64,000 nt of DNA from Bin5 sp965221345 (GCA_965221345.1 CBDCSD010000001.1:930001-994000); one strand, 5' to 3'; shown: positions 34,174-43,100, counted from the stretch's first letter. The notes: a model not told the origin generated them from the letters alone. Numbers and translations: made by a program.

Positions 34174-35769
34174 TTACGCCGCAGCCAACGACCCGACAAG
34201 CCGCTCCAACTCTGCTTGCGAGTTTTCACCTAGATCGATCCGAATCACGCGCCGCCCTGCATCCAGGAGCGCCTGCCGATCTCCCAGCGACTGAGCCTGG
34301 ATCAGGACGCCAAACGGCAGCGTCGACCGGGGCGAGCCAGGTTCATCGGGAATGTCGACGTCGGAGGTAGGTCTGTCAGTGAGTTGGATAAAGAGGCCAT
34401 TGCCGCGATCCCCTTTATGCAACTGGCCTGTCGAGTGGAGAAAACGGGGTCCTAAACCGGTAGTCGTTGCCAGCTTTGTCCGGTCCCGAAGACATCTCTG
34501 CATTGTGCCCAGCAGTCTGTTCACGGCGGGGCAGGGCTGTAAGTAAGCTTGTATGCTTATGTAATCCCCCGCTTCGGCCTGCGTCAGAAATGCCGCCAAC
34601 GCTTCGCCCGGACTGCCAGGAGGCGCATTTCCTTCCTGCGAGTCAAGGTATACCTGCACGCCGCCGGCTTCAAACGATGGTTTCGGTTCGGGCAGCCTTC
34701 CGCTCTCCATATAAGCCGACATCATCTGGCGCGACTGCTGCTTTGCCGACTCCACATTCGGCTGATCGAACGGATGAATGCCTAGCCGCGCCCCTGCCAC
34801 CGCCGTGGCAAACTCCCACAGGAAAAACTGTGCCGCCAGATCGTATCGATCGCGGAAGCGGACGCGGATCACCGGGTGGCCGGCGTCAATCAGCGCCTGA
34901 ACCGTCCTATCCTGCGCGCCGGTGTCGCTCCACTGAAGATGAACGAACAACCGGTCCGTGCCGTAAGCGTCCGGAGATGCCCCCGGTTCGCCCACCACCG
35001 GCACAATCCCCGTACCCGATTTGCCCGTGCTCTCGGCGATGAGTTGCTCCAGCCAGTCGGCGAACGAAGCCACTTCGTCGTCGGCGATGATTGTCAGCTT
35101 GTCTCGACCCGCCTTCGCCATCTCCGCCATCACCACGCCAACTTGCGCGCCGGGATTGATCGAACCGGTAATATGCCGGCCGCAGTCGTTCTTCGCTTCC
35201 TGACCGCGCCGTAGCAGACGCCGCAGATTCACCCCTACCAGCGCGGCCGGCGTCAGCCCAAAATGGGACAGCGCCGAATAGCGGCCGCCTATATTTGGAT
35301 CGTTGACAAAGACCGAGCGGAAGCTGCAGGCTTCGCCCAATCTGACGAGTTCGGTCCCTGTATCCGTTATGGCGATGAAGTGCTTCCCCGCCTCCGATTC
35401 GCCCAACTGATCCTGCAGCTGATTGTAAAAGAATCTGAATAGGGACAGCGTTTCAGCCGTGGTACCGGATTTGGTGGCGACGATAAACAGGGTTCGCGCC
35501 GGATCCAGGCTGTCGGCCACGCTTTGCACAGCCGCCGGGTGTGTGCTGTCCAATACCCGCAGCGCAATCCCGCCGCTGTCGAATGTACGCGCAAACACCT
35601 CCGGCGCCAAGCTCGAGCCGCCCATTCCCAGCAGGACTGCCTGCGTGTAGCCCTCCTGCTGAACGTCCTGCAACAAAGCGCTTATGCAATGACGCTCCTC
35701 TTCCATTCGGACTGCAATGTCCAGCCAGCCGAGCCGGTTGGCGATCTCGTCCGGGCTGTCACTCCACAC
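34174..35769 (-). CDS. pgi: Glucose-6-phosphate isomerase (second half of a probable Tal-Pgi fusion)
   Basis: A 531-residue isomerase converting glucose 6-phosphate to fructose 6-phosphate. The SIS-type core is clear: VLLGMGGSSLAPEVF, DSTHPAAV, IVATKSGTTAETLSLF, HFIAITDTGT and GGRYSALSHFGLTPAALVG. The C-terminal half matches the longer PgiB-type domain seen in bifunctional transaldolase/isomerases. The frame stays open upstream of its first start codon (GTG at 35,769), encoding ALRGQIEDALEETDRE and IVTRIWARSHSVW, which is typical linker sequence of the fused enzyme. See the T7 site at 35,859-35,865. If translated separately, it starts at the GTG with GGAG about 9 bp upstream. Confidence 0.88.
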   Translation of the reverse strand: MWSDSPDEIANRLGWLDIAVRMEEERHCISALLQDVQQEGYTQAVLLGMGGSSLAPEVFARTFDSGGIALRVLDSTHPAAVQSVADSLDPARTLFIVATKSGTTAETLSLFRFFYNQLQDQLGESEAGKHFIAITDTGTELVRLGEACSFRSVFVNDPNIGGRYSALSHFGLTPAALVGVNLRRLLRRGQEAKNDCGRHITGSINPGAQVGVVMAEMAKAGRDKLTIIADDEVASFADWLEQLIAESTGKSGTGIVPVVGEPGASPDAYGTDRLFVHLQWSDTGAQDRTVQALIDAGHPVIRVRFRDRYDLAAQFFLWEFATAVAGARLGIHPFDQPNVESAKQQSRQMMSAYMESGRLPEPKPSFEAGGVQVYLDSQEGNAPPGSPGEALAAFLTQAEAGDYISIQAYLQPCPAVNRLLGTMQRCLRDRTKLATTTGLGPRFLHSTGQLHKGDRGNGLFIQLTDRPTSDVDIPDEPGSPRSTLPFGVLIQAQSLGDRQALLDAGRRVIRIDLGENSQAELERLVGSLAAA

Positions 35770-35834
35770 GCTGTGGCTCCGGGCCCAGATGCGGGTGACG
35801 ATGCGCTCCCTGTCGGTCTCCTCCAGAGCATCCT

Positions 35835-36986
35835 CTATCTGGCCCCGGAGGGCTCCGTAAAAAAATCGGCGCGTTCTCTCGTCTGGTTGCTGTCCCCGCC
35901 GGCGATCGCGGCCACCTTTTCGGAGATTCCCGACATCAACTCATCAAATGAGTCGGCGAAGGAGTCCACGCCCTCACTCATCAACTGCTCGGTGATACTG
36001 TCCAGATCGATGCCCAGATCGGCAAGTTGCGCCAACTGTTGGCCGGCTTGCTCCACATCCGCATCCACGGTGCGGGCAGCGGTTCCATGATCCAGAAAGG
36101 CTTCCAAGGTTTCAGGGGGCACCGTATTGACCGTGTGGGGTCCGATCAGTGTATCCAAGTAGAGCGTATCCGGGTAGTCGGGATTCTTGGTGCTGGTGCT
36201 GCCCCACAACGGACGCTGCACACGCGCACCCTGCGACGCCAGTTTTTCCCAGCGAGGACCGCTGAATAGCTCGCTGAAGCGACGATAGGCCATCTTGGCG
36301 TTGGCGATAGCAATCTTACCCTGAAGCTCGCTATTTCCGAGTTCACTTAATCTGGAATCTATCTTGCCGTCCACCCGGCTAACGAAGAAAGAAGCTACCG
36401 ACGCCATCCGGCTGAAATCTACGTGTGTAGCAGCCAGCTTCTCCAGACCGTGAATATAGGCCATCGCACTGTCTTCGTACTGCTGCAACGAGAATATCAG
36501 CGTGACATTGATATTGATACCTTCGCCAATCAGTGTCTCTATCGCCGGGATGCCCTGCGGTGTTGCCGGCACCTTGATCATCACATTCGCCCGGTCCACC
36601 AGGGACGAGAGGCGACGGGCTTCCATGACCGTTCCTTCCGTATCGTAGGCCAGCTTCGGATTTACCTCCAGACTGACATACCCGTCCAACCCGTCCGTGC
36701 TGTCATATACCGGCTGCATGATGTCGCAGGCGCGGCGGATGTCCTGGATGGCGAGCGCCTCGTATATGTCATTGACCGATCTGCCTTCACCGACCAACCG
36801 TTCAACCGCGGCATCGTAGTCGGTGCTTGCGGTGATCGCCTTCTGGAAAATCGACGGGTTCGACGTAACGCCCCGAAGACCATTGGCGACCAGTTCACCC
36901 AGTTCGCCGGAGTCCAGGAAGGACCGCCTGATGAAATCCAGCCAGATCGACTGGCCTACTGCCGCCGCTTCTTGCATCTTTGTCAT
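35835..36986 (-). CDS. tal: Transaldolase (first half of a probable Tal-Pgi fusion)
   Basis: A 383-residue transaldolase, which transfers dihydroxyacetone units between pentose-phosphate sugars. QSIWLDFIRRSFL ... GVTSNPSIFQKAI is the N-terminal signature; the Schiff-base lysine lies in NVMIKVPATPQG, and NVTLIFSLQQY and FVSRVDGKID follow. The start at 36,986 has GGAG upstream. The protein ends in an atypical 11-residue tail just after a run of seven T on the coding strand, and the stop lies 66 bp before the first possible pgi start. A -1 shift in the T run would fuse the two genes into one of about 930 residues, the normal form in related bacteria. Confidence 0.9.
   Translation of the reverse strand: MTKMQEAAAVGQSIWLDFIRRSFLDSGELGELVANGLRGVTSNPSIFQKAITASTDYDAAVERLVGEGRSVNDIYEALAIQDIRRACDIMQPVYDSTDGLDGYVSLEVNPKLAYDTEGTVMEARRLSSLVDRANVMIKVPATPQGIPAIETLIGEGININVTLIFSLQQYEDSAMAYIHGLEKLAATHVDFSRMASVASFFVSRVDGKIDSRLSELGNSELQGKIAIANAKMAYRRFSELFSGPRWEKLASQGARVQRPLWGSTSTKNPDYPDTLYLDTLIGPHTVNTVPPETLEAFLDHGTAARTVDADVEQAGQQLAQLADLGIDLDSITEQLMSEGVDSFADSFDELMSGISEKVAAIAGGDSNQTRERADFFTEPSGAR
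35859..35865 (-). other. T7 heptamer at the tal/pgi junction (possible -1 frameshift site or indel)
   Basis: On the minus strand the tal frame reads GAT TTT TTT ACG, so a T-TTT-TTT heptamer sits in exactly the phase needed for -1 slippage. Shifting -1 continues as TAC GGA GCC CTC and joins the pgi frame without a stop. A short GC-rich hairpin (CGGAG ... CTCCG) follows directly. A single-base error in the assembly or a real frameshift mutation would look the same. Confidence 0.6.
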
Positions 36987-37167
36987 GGTTGCTCTTCTCC
37001 TCGAATTCGTCTTTGCCTTGCAATGTCGTGCGTTCGCATAATGTGGTGAGCCCGCGCCCCGTGCTCCATTCAAATAGGGAAGTTTTCGGTGCTACGTTCA
37101 GTCAGCAGTCTGCCCGTCGCTGACTCGTGACTAAGATTTCTCAAAAATGGGCAGAGCGGCTGCACAT

Positions 37168-37962
37168 TCAGTCATACTCCGGCACATAAAGAATGGCGGG
37201 ATCCAACTCGGCATCCCCACCGCCTTGAATCAGGGCATGCGCTGCCATCGCACCGCCAATCAACCCCGCATGATTGCGCATCTGGGCTGCCACAATCGGC
37301 GCCCGCACGTCAATGTATTTGACATACTTTTCGCTTCTCTTGCTTACACCTCCGCCAATGATAAACAGATCCGGCGAAAGCAGAAATTCAATCGTCTGGA
37401 AGTATCTGTTTAACCTCTGCCCCCATTTTTCCCAACTCAGCTTTTCCCGTTTGCGGGCACTGCTCGCAGCCCGGCTTTCGGCGTTGTGGCCGTCAATCTC
37501 GATGTGCCCAAACTCCGTATTTGGAGCCAAATGGCCGTCGACAAAAAGTGCCGAGCCTATTCCTGTGCCCAATGTAAGCAGCAGGACTACCCCAGGCTGG
37601 TCCCTGCCCACGCCAAAAACCATCTCCGCGATTCCGGCCGCATCGGCATCGTTGATGATCGACGCCGGGCAACCTGTCGCCCGCTCGAACAGCGCCGTGG
37701 CATCGGTGCCGATCCATGACCTGTCTACATTGGCGGCCGTGCAGACTATGCCATTGCGAATCACTGCCGGGAACGTGCAACCCATCGGGCCTACCCAACC
37801 GAAGTGACGGACAATTTCCAACACAACCTCGGCCACCGCTTGCGGCGTTGACGGATCCGGCGTCCCAATGCGTCGGCGCTTGGTTAGCAACTCTCCCGTC
37901 TCCGCGTCCACCACCGCGCCTTTAATGCCGCTTCCGCCGATATCAATGCCTAAGATGTCCAT
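37168..37962 (-). CDS. ppgK: Polyphosphate glucokinase (ROK family)
   Basis: A 264-residue sugar kinase. DILGIDIGGSGIKGAVVD is the N-terminal phosphate-binding motif, IINDADAAGIAEM carries the catalytic aspartate, and LTLGTGIGSALFVDGHL, NTEFGH and LFIIGGGVSKRSEKYVKYI match polyphosphate/ATP glucokinases. It should phosphorylate glucose, feeding the adjacent pgi/tal genes. The long-ROK zinc cysteine motif is absent, as expected for PpgK. It lies 181 bp upstream of tal in the same direction. Confidence 0.9.
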   Translation of the reverse strand: MDILGIDIGGSGIKGAVVDAETGELLTKRRRIGTPDPSTPQAVAEVVLEIVRHFGWVGPMGCTFPAVIRNGIVCTAANVDRSWIGTDATALFERATGCPASIINDADAAGIAEMVFGVGRDQPGVVLLLTLGTGIGSALFVDGHLAPNTEFGHIEIDGHNAESRAASSARKREKLSWEKWGQRLNRYFQTIEFLLSPDLFIIGGGVSKRSEKYVKYIDVRAPIVAAQMRNHAGLIGGAMAAHALIQGGGDAELDPAILYVPEYD

Positions 37963-38305
37963 CTGTCCCTCCCTGGGCAGGAACTAAGCGCTCCTGGGTA
38001 CAATCGATATCGGCAAGGTCGCATCAGCCGTATATCCCCTCGCGGTGCTTTCGCTCACACTTCACTCGCTGGTCTGTCTCCTTCCGGAAACCGAGTAAAA
38101 TGTGTTCCTACTGAGAACGTGCTGATTACAGTGATTTTTCACGCGCCGCCAAGAGTACACCAGATGCCACCTGCGGCGGCTTCGGCCACTCTGAATATCG
38201 CGCGGGAGTTTGCGTGTGCGGCTCCTTTGGGAGGGTGCAGCGACTTGGGCGGGACTTCTCTAGCTAACTTGGAGGATTTTCGGAATGTCCGTTCCTTCCA
38301 CCGAA
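37963..38305. other. Intergenic region between ppgK and an oxidoreductase gene
   Basis: About 340 bp on which both flanking genes are read on the minus strand. It should hold the ppgK promoter. I see no coding sequence, RNA gene or strong hairpin. A short plus-strand frame beginning at about 38,285 behind GGAGG runs into antisense of the next gene and has no recognisable content. Confidence 0.4.
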
Positions 38306-39316
38306 CTATACGTGTCTCGCAACACGCCGAAGGGTCCCCGTCTGCGCCGATTCCAACATCGCCTCCACAACAGCCAGATCCTGCAACGCCTCCTCGGGTG
38401 AATTCCGGTGTTGCGCGCCATTCCGAACCGCTGCTACGAATGCAGCCAACTCCTCCCGCACACTGATGAAAACATTAAACTGCTGGCGCTCGCTCTCCTC
38501 GCCCCGCTCCAGCACAAGCTCTCCGCGCGAAACGCGCAAGCTGCCTTCACTCCCGCCAATGTGGACCTCATCCAATCCCAGTGTACTGCCGACCGCGTAC
38601 GTGATCAAATAGGTGCCGACTATGCCACTGGCAAAGCGCAGTGCCACGCTCATCGTGTCCGCCGGCGGCAGGTCCGCCCGATGCGCTGCCGTCAGCGCGC
38701 ACACACTCTCTATCTCTCCCAGAAGCACCCGCAGACCGGCTACATGATGCACACCGCCATCCAGTAGATACCCGCCCACGACCTCACCCGACTGCCGCCA
38801 AGTCGACTGCACATATGGCGAGTCGGCCTTCACCGGCAGTTGCAATGACACGTCGCAGAAAACAGGCTGCCCAATCCGGCCGGCTCGAATAGCTTGTGCC
38901 GCCACCTGAAAGGCCTCTTCGTAGCGCCAGTTCTCGCCCACCATCCACACCCGGTCTCCGTAGGGCTGGCTGCGTGCGATCAAATCCTGCGCCTCGGCAA
39001 CCGTCGGCGCGATCGGTTTTTCGCTGAAAACATGCTTTCCCGCCGCCAGCGCCTGGGAGACAACCTCCGGCAACATCGGAATCGGCAAAACGACATCGAC
39101 CGCCTCCACACTCTCGTTCGCCAGAAGCGCTGCGATATCCGTGTAAATGTCAACATCGTAGGGGATGGAGTCCGCCACCGTCTCGGCGGATGCCTGCGTG
39201 CGGCTGTACACGGCCACAATCTGCACCGCGTCTCCCAACTCCAGCAAAGATGGTGCATGCGCCTTACGCACAAATGCGCCGGCTCCGATCAGAGCAATGC
39301 GAACCGGTCTACCCAT
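38306..39316 (-). CDS. Gfo/Idh/MocA family oxidoreductase
   Basis: A 336-residue NAD(P)-dependent dehydrogenase of sugars or inositols. The Rossmann start VRIALIGAGAFVRKAHAPSL has the GxGxxG-like nucleotide loop. EAVDVVLPIPM and HVFSEKPIAPT supply the catalytic lysine of the EKP motif at about residue 95, and the C-terminal alpha/beta domain has GGYLLDGGVHHVAGLRVL with the catalytic His region. The substrate cannot be inferred. It is divergent from the phosphorylase-like gene at 39,464. Confidence 0.9.
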   Translation of the reverse strand: MGRPVRIALIGAGAFVRKAHAPSLLELGDAVQIVAVYSRTQASAETVADSIPYDVDIYTDIAALLANESVEAVDVVLPIPMLPEVVSQALAAGKHVFSEKPIAPTVAEAQDLIARSQPYGDRVWMVGENWRYEEAFQVAAQAIRAGRIGQPVFCDVSLQLPVKADSPYVQSTWRQSGEVVGGYLLDGGVHHVAGLRVLLGEIESVCALTAAHRADLPPADTMSVALRFASGIVGTYLITYAVGSTLGLDEVHIGGSEGSLRVSRGELVLERGEESERQQFNVFISVREELAAFVAAVRNGAQHRNSPEEALQDLAVVEAMLESAQTGTLRRVARHV

Positions 39317-39463
39317 CGAATCTCTCCGAGCACGTTGATGATGCCGATATCTTCATCCGTTTTGCTATCGCTGGCAACTGATGCTATCGTGGACGCAGAT
39401 AGATCCTACCGCAGGATGAGGGCCAAGTAGCCATATTATATCACAGTACGTCCGGGGAAACAG

Positions 39464-40261
39464 TTGAAACCGCTGCTGCTTCTGTTGGCCGTTCCGCTTC
39501 CACCGCAATCGTTGGAGGCCATCGGCCCTCTCATCGAAGAACGTACAGTCGATACCCAATACGGACCCGTCGGTCCACTCGCATGGCGCGGCCGACCGGA
39601 CGCTTCATCGGTCTGGATCCAACCCTACTACGGCCTGCCCTCCCGCACCGATCCCAGAGCTACGCTCCAAGCCGCGCAGGCACTGAACGTCAGCCAGATT
39701 GTCGCCTTGGATAGCGTCGTCGCCATCAATCCTATGCTGGGGCCGGGCCATCCCCTGCTGATCACCGATTATATCGACTTCACCCGCCATCAACCGCAGA
39801 CTTTCTACGAGAACGAAGGCACCGGCGGCCTCAGCCAGACCCCGGCTGTCTGTCCCCGCCTGACAGAGGCGCTGTCGCGCATCCTGCCCATGGCGCCGGG
39901 CGGCATCTATCTGGGCGTGGATGGCCCCAGGCGGGAGACCGCCGCCGAGGCGCGCATGTTTCGCATCTGGGGCGCCGACGTTCTCGGCCAGAATCTGGTG
40001 CCGGAGATTGCGCTTGCCAGGGAATTGGGCATCTGTTTCGCCGGACTGGCAATCGTCGACGAAATTAGCGCTGAACGCCCGCCCGCGCCCGCCCAAGAGA
40101 AGAACTATAGAGGGCTGGAGGCCGTGGTGCAGGCACTTTCCACCCTCTCGCAATCGGCGGAGGCAAACGCCTCCTGCGACTGCAGTGGACGATCTGACCG
40201 GCGCGAAGCTGCCGGAGGGGCCGGCGCAGTCAGACACCCCGCTCACGCGCCCCGCAGATGA
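39464..40261 (+). CDS. Nucleoside phosphorylase-like protein (MTAP/PNP family)
   Basis: A 265-residue protein of the purine nucleoside/methylthioadenosine phosphorylase fold. LGPGHPLLITDYIDFT, YLGVDGPRRETAAEARMFRIWGADVLGQNLVPEIALARELGICFAGLAIV closely follow the MTAP core (GPRFETPAEIRMF, GAD-VGM-VPE-LARE). It probably cleaves a nucleoside with phosphate. The start is a TTG with GGGGAAA upstream; no ATG fits. The last 35 or so residues are rich in R, A, C and G and do not resemble the family; another frame reads more naturally there. The stop overlaps the next start as ATGA. Confidence 0.75.
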   Translation: MKPLLLLLAVPLPPQSLEAIGPLIEERTVDTQYGPVGPLAWRGRPDASSVWIQPYYGLPSRTDPRATLQAAQALNVSQIVALDSVVAINPMLGPGHPLLITDYIDFTRHQPQTFYENEGTGGLSQTPAVCPRLTEALSRILPMAPGGIYLGVDGPRRETAAEARMFRIWGADVLGQNLVPEIALARELGICFAGLAIVDEISAERPPAPAQEKNYRGLEAVVQALSTLSQSAEANASCDCSGRSDRREAAGGAGAVRHPAHAPRR

Positions 40262-40944
40262 AAATCTCCCAGCTCTTTGACCAATTGGAACTGTATAGTG
40301 AAGGCGACCCCCCTTCCCACTCGCTCTTTGTCCTGGCGCGCTTGCTCGGCTCCCCCGACAGGCTGCTGATCATCGACCCGCCTCCTGATGTCGGTACGCG
40401 CTTCGATGTGGCTGATGAGACGGCTACACTCTTCACCTGCCCCGCCCGCGATGTCGGACTGCCGCGCGTCGAAACCCGGCCCGGCGGCGTGGCCCACATC
40501 AATGTTGGCCAGCACCTGCTGGATATCTACTCCCAGCAGCACGCCAACCTGGTCTACTTCCCCGCTATGGCGATACTCTGTGGGGGAGCTTTTGGCAGCG
40601 ATCTTACGCTGCCGGAATTGGGGGAAGATTCTGATGGCGAGGATGAGATTGAGAGCCTGCGCCTTCTGGCACGCCTGGTGAAAGGACGCCGTCTACAGCT
40701 GTTTATCCCTCGCATCGGTTCCGTCTCGTCGGACAAGGTTGAGGTGATGGGCCGGCTGGCCGCCGATGTCAGCTATCTCCACGGCCTGCGGCGGACCGTT
40801 TCCCAGGCGGCTGCCGAGAGCTCCTTCTGGAGCCGGTCAGAGCAGATAGCCGAATCCCTCCTGCCCGAAAATCGTCGCACCTCCGCCGCCGTAGCCACTA
40901 ACCGCCAAAACATCGAGCGCCTTTACAACGCAACTCTGGCGTGA
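40258..40944 (+). CDS. Unrecognised protein, possibly degenerate metallo-beta-lactamase fold
   Basis: A 228-residue protein coupled to the upstream gene by an ATGA overlap. The segment PGGVAHINVGQHLLDIYSQQHANLVYFPAMAILCGGAFGSDLTLPE has the feel of the late part of an MBL fold (GHTPG ... FTGD), but the HxHxDH metal site is missing. The C-terminal half is helical with several arginines. No signal peptide or membrane segment. I cannot assign a function; operon position suggests a link to the phosphorylase-like protein. Confidence 0.6.
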   Translation: MKISQLFDQLELYSEGDPPSHSLFVLARLLGSPDRLLIIDPPPDVGTRFDVADETATLFTCPARDVGLPRVETRPGGVAHINVGQHLLDIYSQQHANLVYFPAMAILCGGAFGSDLTLPELGEDSDGEDEIESLRLLARLVKGRRLQLFIPRIGSVSSDKVEVMGRLAADVSYLHGLRRTVSQAAAESSFWSRSEQIAESLLPENRRTSAAVATNRQNIERLYNATLA

Positions 40945-40955
40945 GGCATCGTTTC

Positions 40956-41144
40956 CTATCCATCGGTGAAATCTCCCGCTTGCCACTCAGCTAGTTCATC
41001 GGCCGTCTGTTCGTAGTGACCCTTCATTTGCTCGGCCTGCTGCGCCAAAATCTGGCGGCGCTCATCAGGCGATCTTGCTTCATGCTCCACCTTGTGAACG
41101 GCTCCCTCTAGTGTCTGAGCATTCCAAGTGATTTTCGTTTCCAT
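40956..41144 (-). CDS. Small protein downstream of the HEPN toxin gene
   Basis: A 62-residue acidic protein, METKITWNAQTLEGAV followed by a charged helical stretch (RSPDERRQILAQQAEQMKGHYEQTADELAEW). Its ATG overlaps the HEPN stop (TGATG), and GGAGGGG lies 5 bp upstream, so it is translationally coupled to the toxin-antitoxin pair. I recognise no family. It could be a third component of the system or an accessory regulator. Confidence 0.65.
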   Translation of the reverse strand: METKITWNAQTLEGAVHKVEHEARSPDERRQILAQQAEQMKGHYEQTADELAEWQAGDFTDG

Positions 41145-41542
41145 CACGTCCCCTCCACGCCTTTGAATTGCATCTGAACCTGTACCAGCAGAGATTCCAC
41201 CAGGCAAAGGCCTTCCTGTCTGTCAATTGGCGCTGCATCAACCCCGATGGCTTCACAGCGGAACTGAACAGCATAGGGTGTGTATTCGATCAGGGCCAAA
41301 AAGCTCGACGCGGCAACGCCTCGTTCCTGGAGGTGATTGACCAGCAATTCCAGATCTTGTGTTAGAGGGTATGTTTCGCCCAACAGAGCAAGCCAAGCCT
41401 TGAACAGTTTCTCGGCCGCCTGTTCCACATGGAAGCCGAAGATTTCATCGGCGAAAACGGAGGCATTGCTCATGCCCCTCAGAGCTTCGACATCCCGTTT
41501 CGAGGCCTCCATCAACATGTGGGCGCACTTAACGTCGCTCAT
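41144..41542 (-). CDS. HEPN domain protein (putative toxin of a HEPN/MNT pair)
   Basis: A 132-residue all-helical protein. SDVKCAHMLMEASKRDVEAL, FGFHVEQAAEKLFKAWLALLGETYPLTQDLELLVNHL matches the HEPN family (usual form: FHAQQAAEK-LKA-L ... P-THDL--L). The usual histidine in THDL is glutamine here, and no R-x4-6-H ribonuclease motif is obvious, so the toxin activity, if any, may differ. The start at 41,542 overlaps the upstream nucleotidyltransferase gene by 14 bp. Members pair with MNT proteins that act as antitoxins. Confidence 0.8.
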   Translation of the reverse strand: MSDVKCAHMLMEASKRDVEALRGMSNASVFADEIFGFHVEQAAEKLFKAWLALLGETYPLTQDLELLVNHLQERGVAASSFLALIEYTPYAVQFRCEAIGVDAAPIDRQEGLCLVESLLVQVQMQFKGVEGT

Positions 41543-41864
41543 AGAGCACCCGTCCTTCTCGCAGCGCCCGCGCCAAGACATGGTTGAGGGAATCGCGCCA
41601 GTACTCGACCTCGTCGCGGCTATAGAGCAAGATGTCTTTGGCAACGCCGAATCCCGCCAAGGAGCGATAAAGACGGGCCGTCTCCAATCGCCGGCTCCTC
41701 TCCTGACCGAATGGCTCGGATTCCACCACCACTAGATCTACGTCCGACTCTGCGCGCGCGTCACCGCGTGCGCGCGAGCCAAAGAGGATCACCTGATCGG
41801 GATCCACCTCCTCCACTATCTTCTGCACCATACGGTCTAGGAGTGTATCCGACAATTGGGCCAT
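41529..41864 (-). CDS. MNT-type nucleotidyltransferase (putative antitoxin)
   Basis: A 111-residue minimal nucleotidyltransferase. VDPDQVILFGSRARGDARAESDVDLVVVES contains the GSxxRG and SDxDL motifs with both metal-binding aspartates, so it should be active. In HEPN/MNT systems the MNT protein neutralises the toxin by adding AMP. The ATG at 41,864 follows GGAGGTG; the frame is open about 37 codons upstream, but those residues are low complexity. It lies 107 bp downstream of ruvB. Confidence 0.85.
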   Translation of the reverse strand: MAQLSDTLLDRMVQKIVEEVDPDQVILFGSRARGDARAESDVDLVVVESEPFGQERSRRLETARLYRSLAGFGVAKDILLYSRDEVEYWRDSLNHVLARALREGRVLYERR

Positions 41865-41971
41865 TTTCCCACCTCCGTGCGTGGCGCCGCCAACCCAGCG
41901 GCGATCTCCCTCCCGTCGGCGCCGACCATCGTTGTGTATTTCTGCTTCTTGCGCTGCCGTCCCAGAGCCGC

Positions 41972-43060
41972 TCATTCCGACCCACCCCCGAACAGACTAC
42001 TCTGCTCCGGCGACTCCGGATAGGCCGCGCCCATGTGCTCGTAAGCCGCTCTCGTGGCCACGCGCCCGCGCGGCGTGCGGTCCAGAAACCCCAATTGTAG
42101 CAAATAAGGCTCCACTACATCCATTATCGTGTCGCCCTCTTCGCTGACGCTGGCAGCCAGCGTCCCAAGCCCGACCGGACCGCCGCCGAACTTGCCGACA
42201 ATCGTATCCAGCACCCGTCGGTCCAGATCGTCCAGCCCCAGATGGTCGATCTCATGTACGGCCAGCGCTTCAACCGCCAAGGCTACCGTAATGTTCCCGT
42301 CCGCCCGCACCTGGGCGTAGTCCCGTACCCGCCGCAGCAGCCGTAACGCCACCCGCGGCGTGCCCCTGGAACGGCGCGCGATCTCGGATGCGCCAGCGTT
42401 GTCAATAGGCGTCTCCAGCATAGCCGCCGCACGCAGGATGATCGTCTCCAGCGCCTCCTGGCTGTAAAAGTCAAAACGCTCGACAACGCCGAACCGGGAG
42501 CGCAGGGGCGCCGTCATCAGCGCCAGACGCGTCGTCGCGCCGATGACCGTAAATCGGGGGAGTTTCAGCCGAATACTGCGCGCACTCGGGCCGCTGCCGA
42601 CCGTGATGTCGAGCACAAAATCTTCCATCGCCGGGTAGAGAATCTCCTCGACCACGCGGCCCAATCGGTGGATTTCGTCAACAAATAGAATGTCTCCCTT
42701 TCCCAGATTTGTGAGTATCGCCGCCAGATCGCCGGCCTTTTCAATCGCCGGCCCCGCCGTCGGCTTGAGATTGCCCTGCATCTCATGCGCGAGAATATGG
42801 CTGAGCGTGGTCTTGCCCAGTCCCGGCGGACCGTACAGGAGCACATGATCCAGGGCCTCGCCGCGTTGACGCGCCGCCTGCACCAGAATACGCATCTTCT
42901 CGCGCATCTTCTCCTGGCCGATCATTTCGTCCAGGCTCTTGGGCCGCAATGCATAGTCGACGCGACCGTCCTCGGACTGCCTTTCGCCCGAAATCTCCCT
43001 CCTGCTCAATCCTGAAAGCCTCTGGACGTTGCTCTGTGTAACGCTTCGTTCATCAGCCAT
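41972..43060 (-). CDS. ruvB: Holliday junction branch migration helicase RuvB
   Basis: A 362-residue AAA+ motor which, with RuvA, drives branch migration of Holliday junctions. YALRPKSLDEMIGQEKMREKMRILVQAA, Walker A LLYGPPGLGKTTLSHI, Walker B LFVDEIHRL, sensor 1 GATTRLALMTAPLRSRFG and the winged-helix C-terminus (LDRRVLDTIVGKFGGGPVGLGTLAASVSEE ... YLLQLGFLDRTPRGRVAT) are all present. The start could be the ATG at 43,060 or 43,072; GGA lies upstream of the former. RuvA and RuvC are not nearby. Confidence 0.96.
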   Translation of the reverse strand: MADERSVTQSNVQRLSGLSRREISGERQSEDGRVDYALRPKSLDEMIGQEKMREKMRILVQAARQRGEALDHVLLYGPPGLGKTTLSHILAHEMQGNLKPTAGPAIEKAGDLAAILTNLGKGDILFVDEIHRLGRVVEEILYPAMEDFVLDITVGSGPSARSIRLKLPRFTVIGATTRLALMTAPLRSRFGVVERFDFYSQEALETIILRAAAMLETPIDNAGASEIARRSRGTPRVALRLLRRVRDYAQVRADGNITVALAVEALAVHEIDHLGLDDLDRRVLDTIVGKFGGGPVGLGTLAASVSEEGDTIMDVVEPYLLQLGFLDRTPRGRVATRAAYEHMGAAYPESPEQSSLFGGGSE

Positions 43061-43100
43061 GCTCGTATCCATTCGGATTGCAAGAACGATTGTGCTAAAA

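Noticed and set aside
38285..38400. Short plus-strand gene behind GGAGG
   Set aside because: It runs into antisense of the oxidoreductase and ends after about 40 codons without features.
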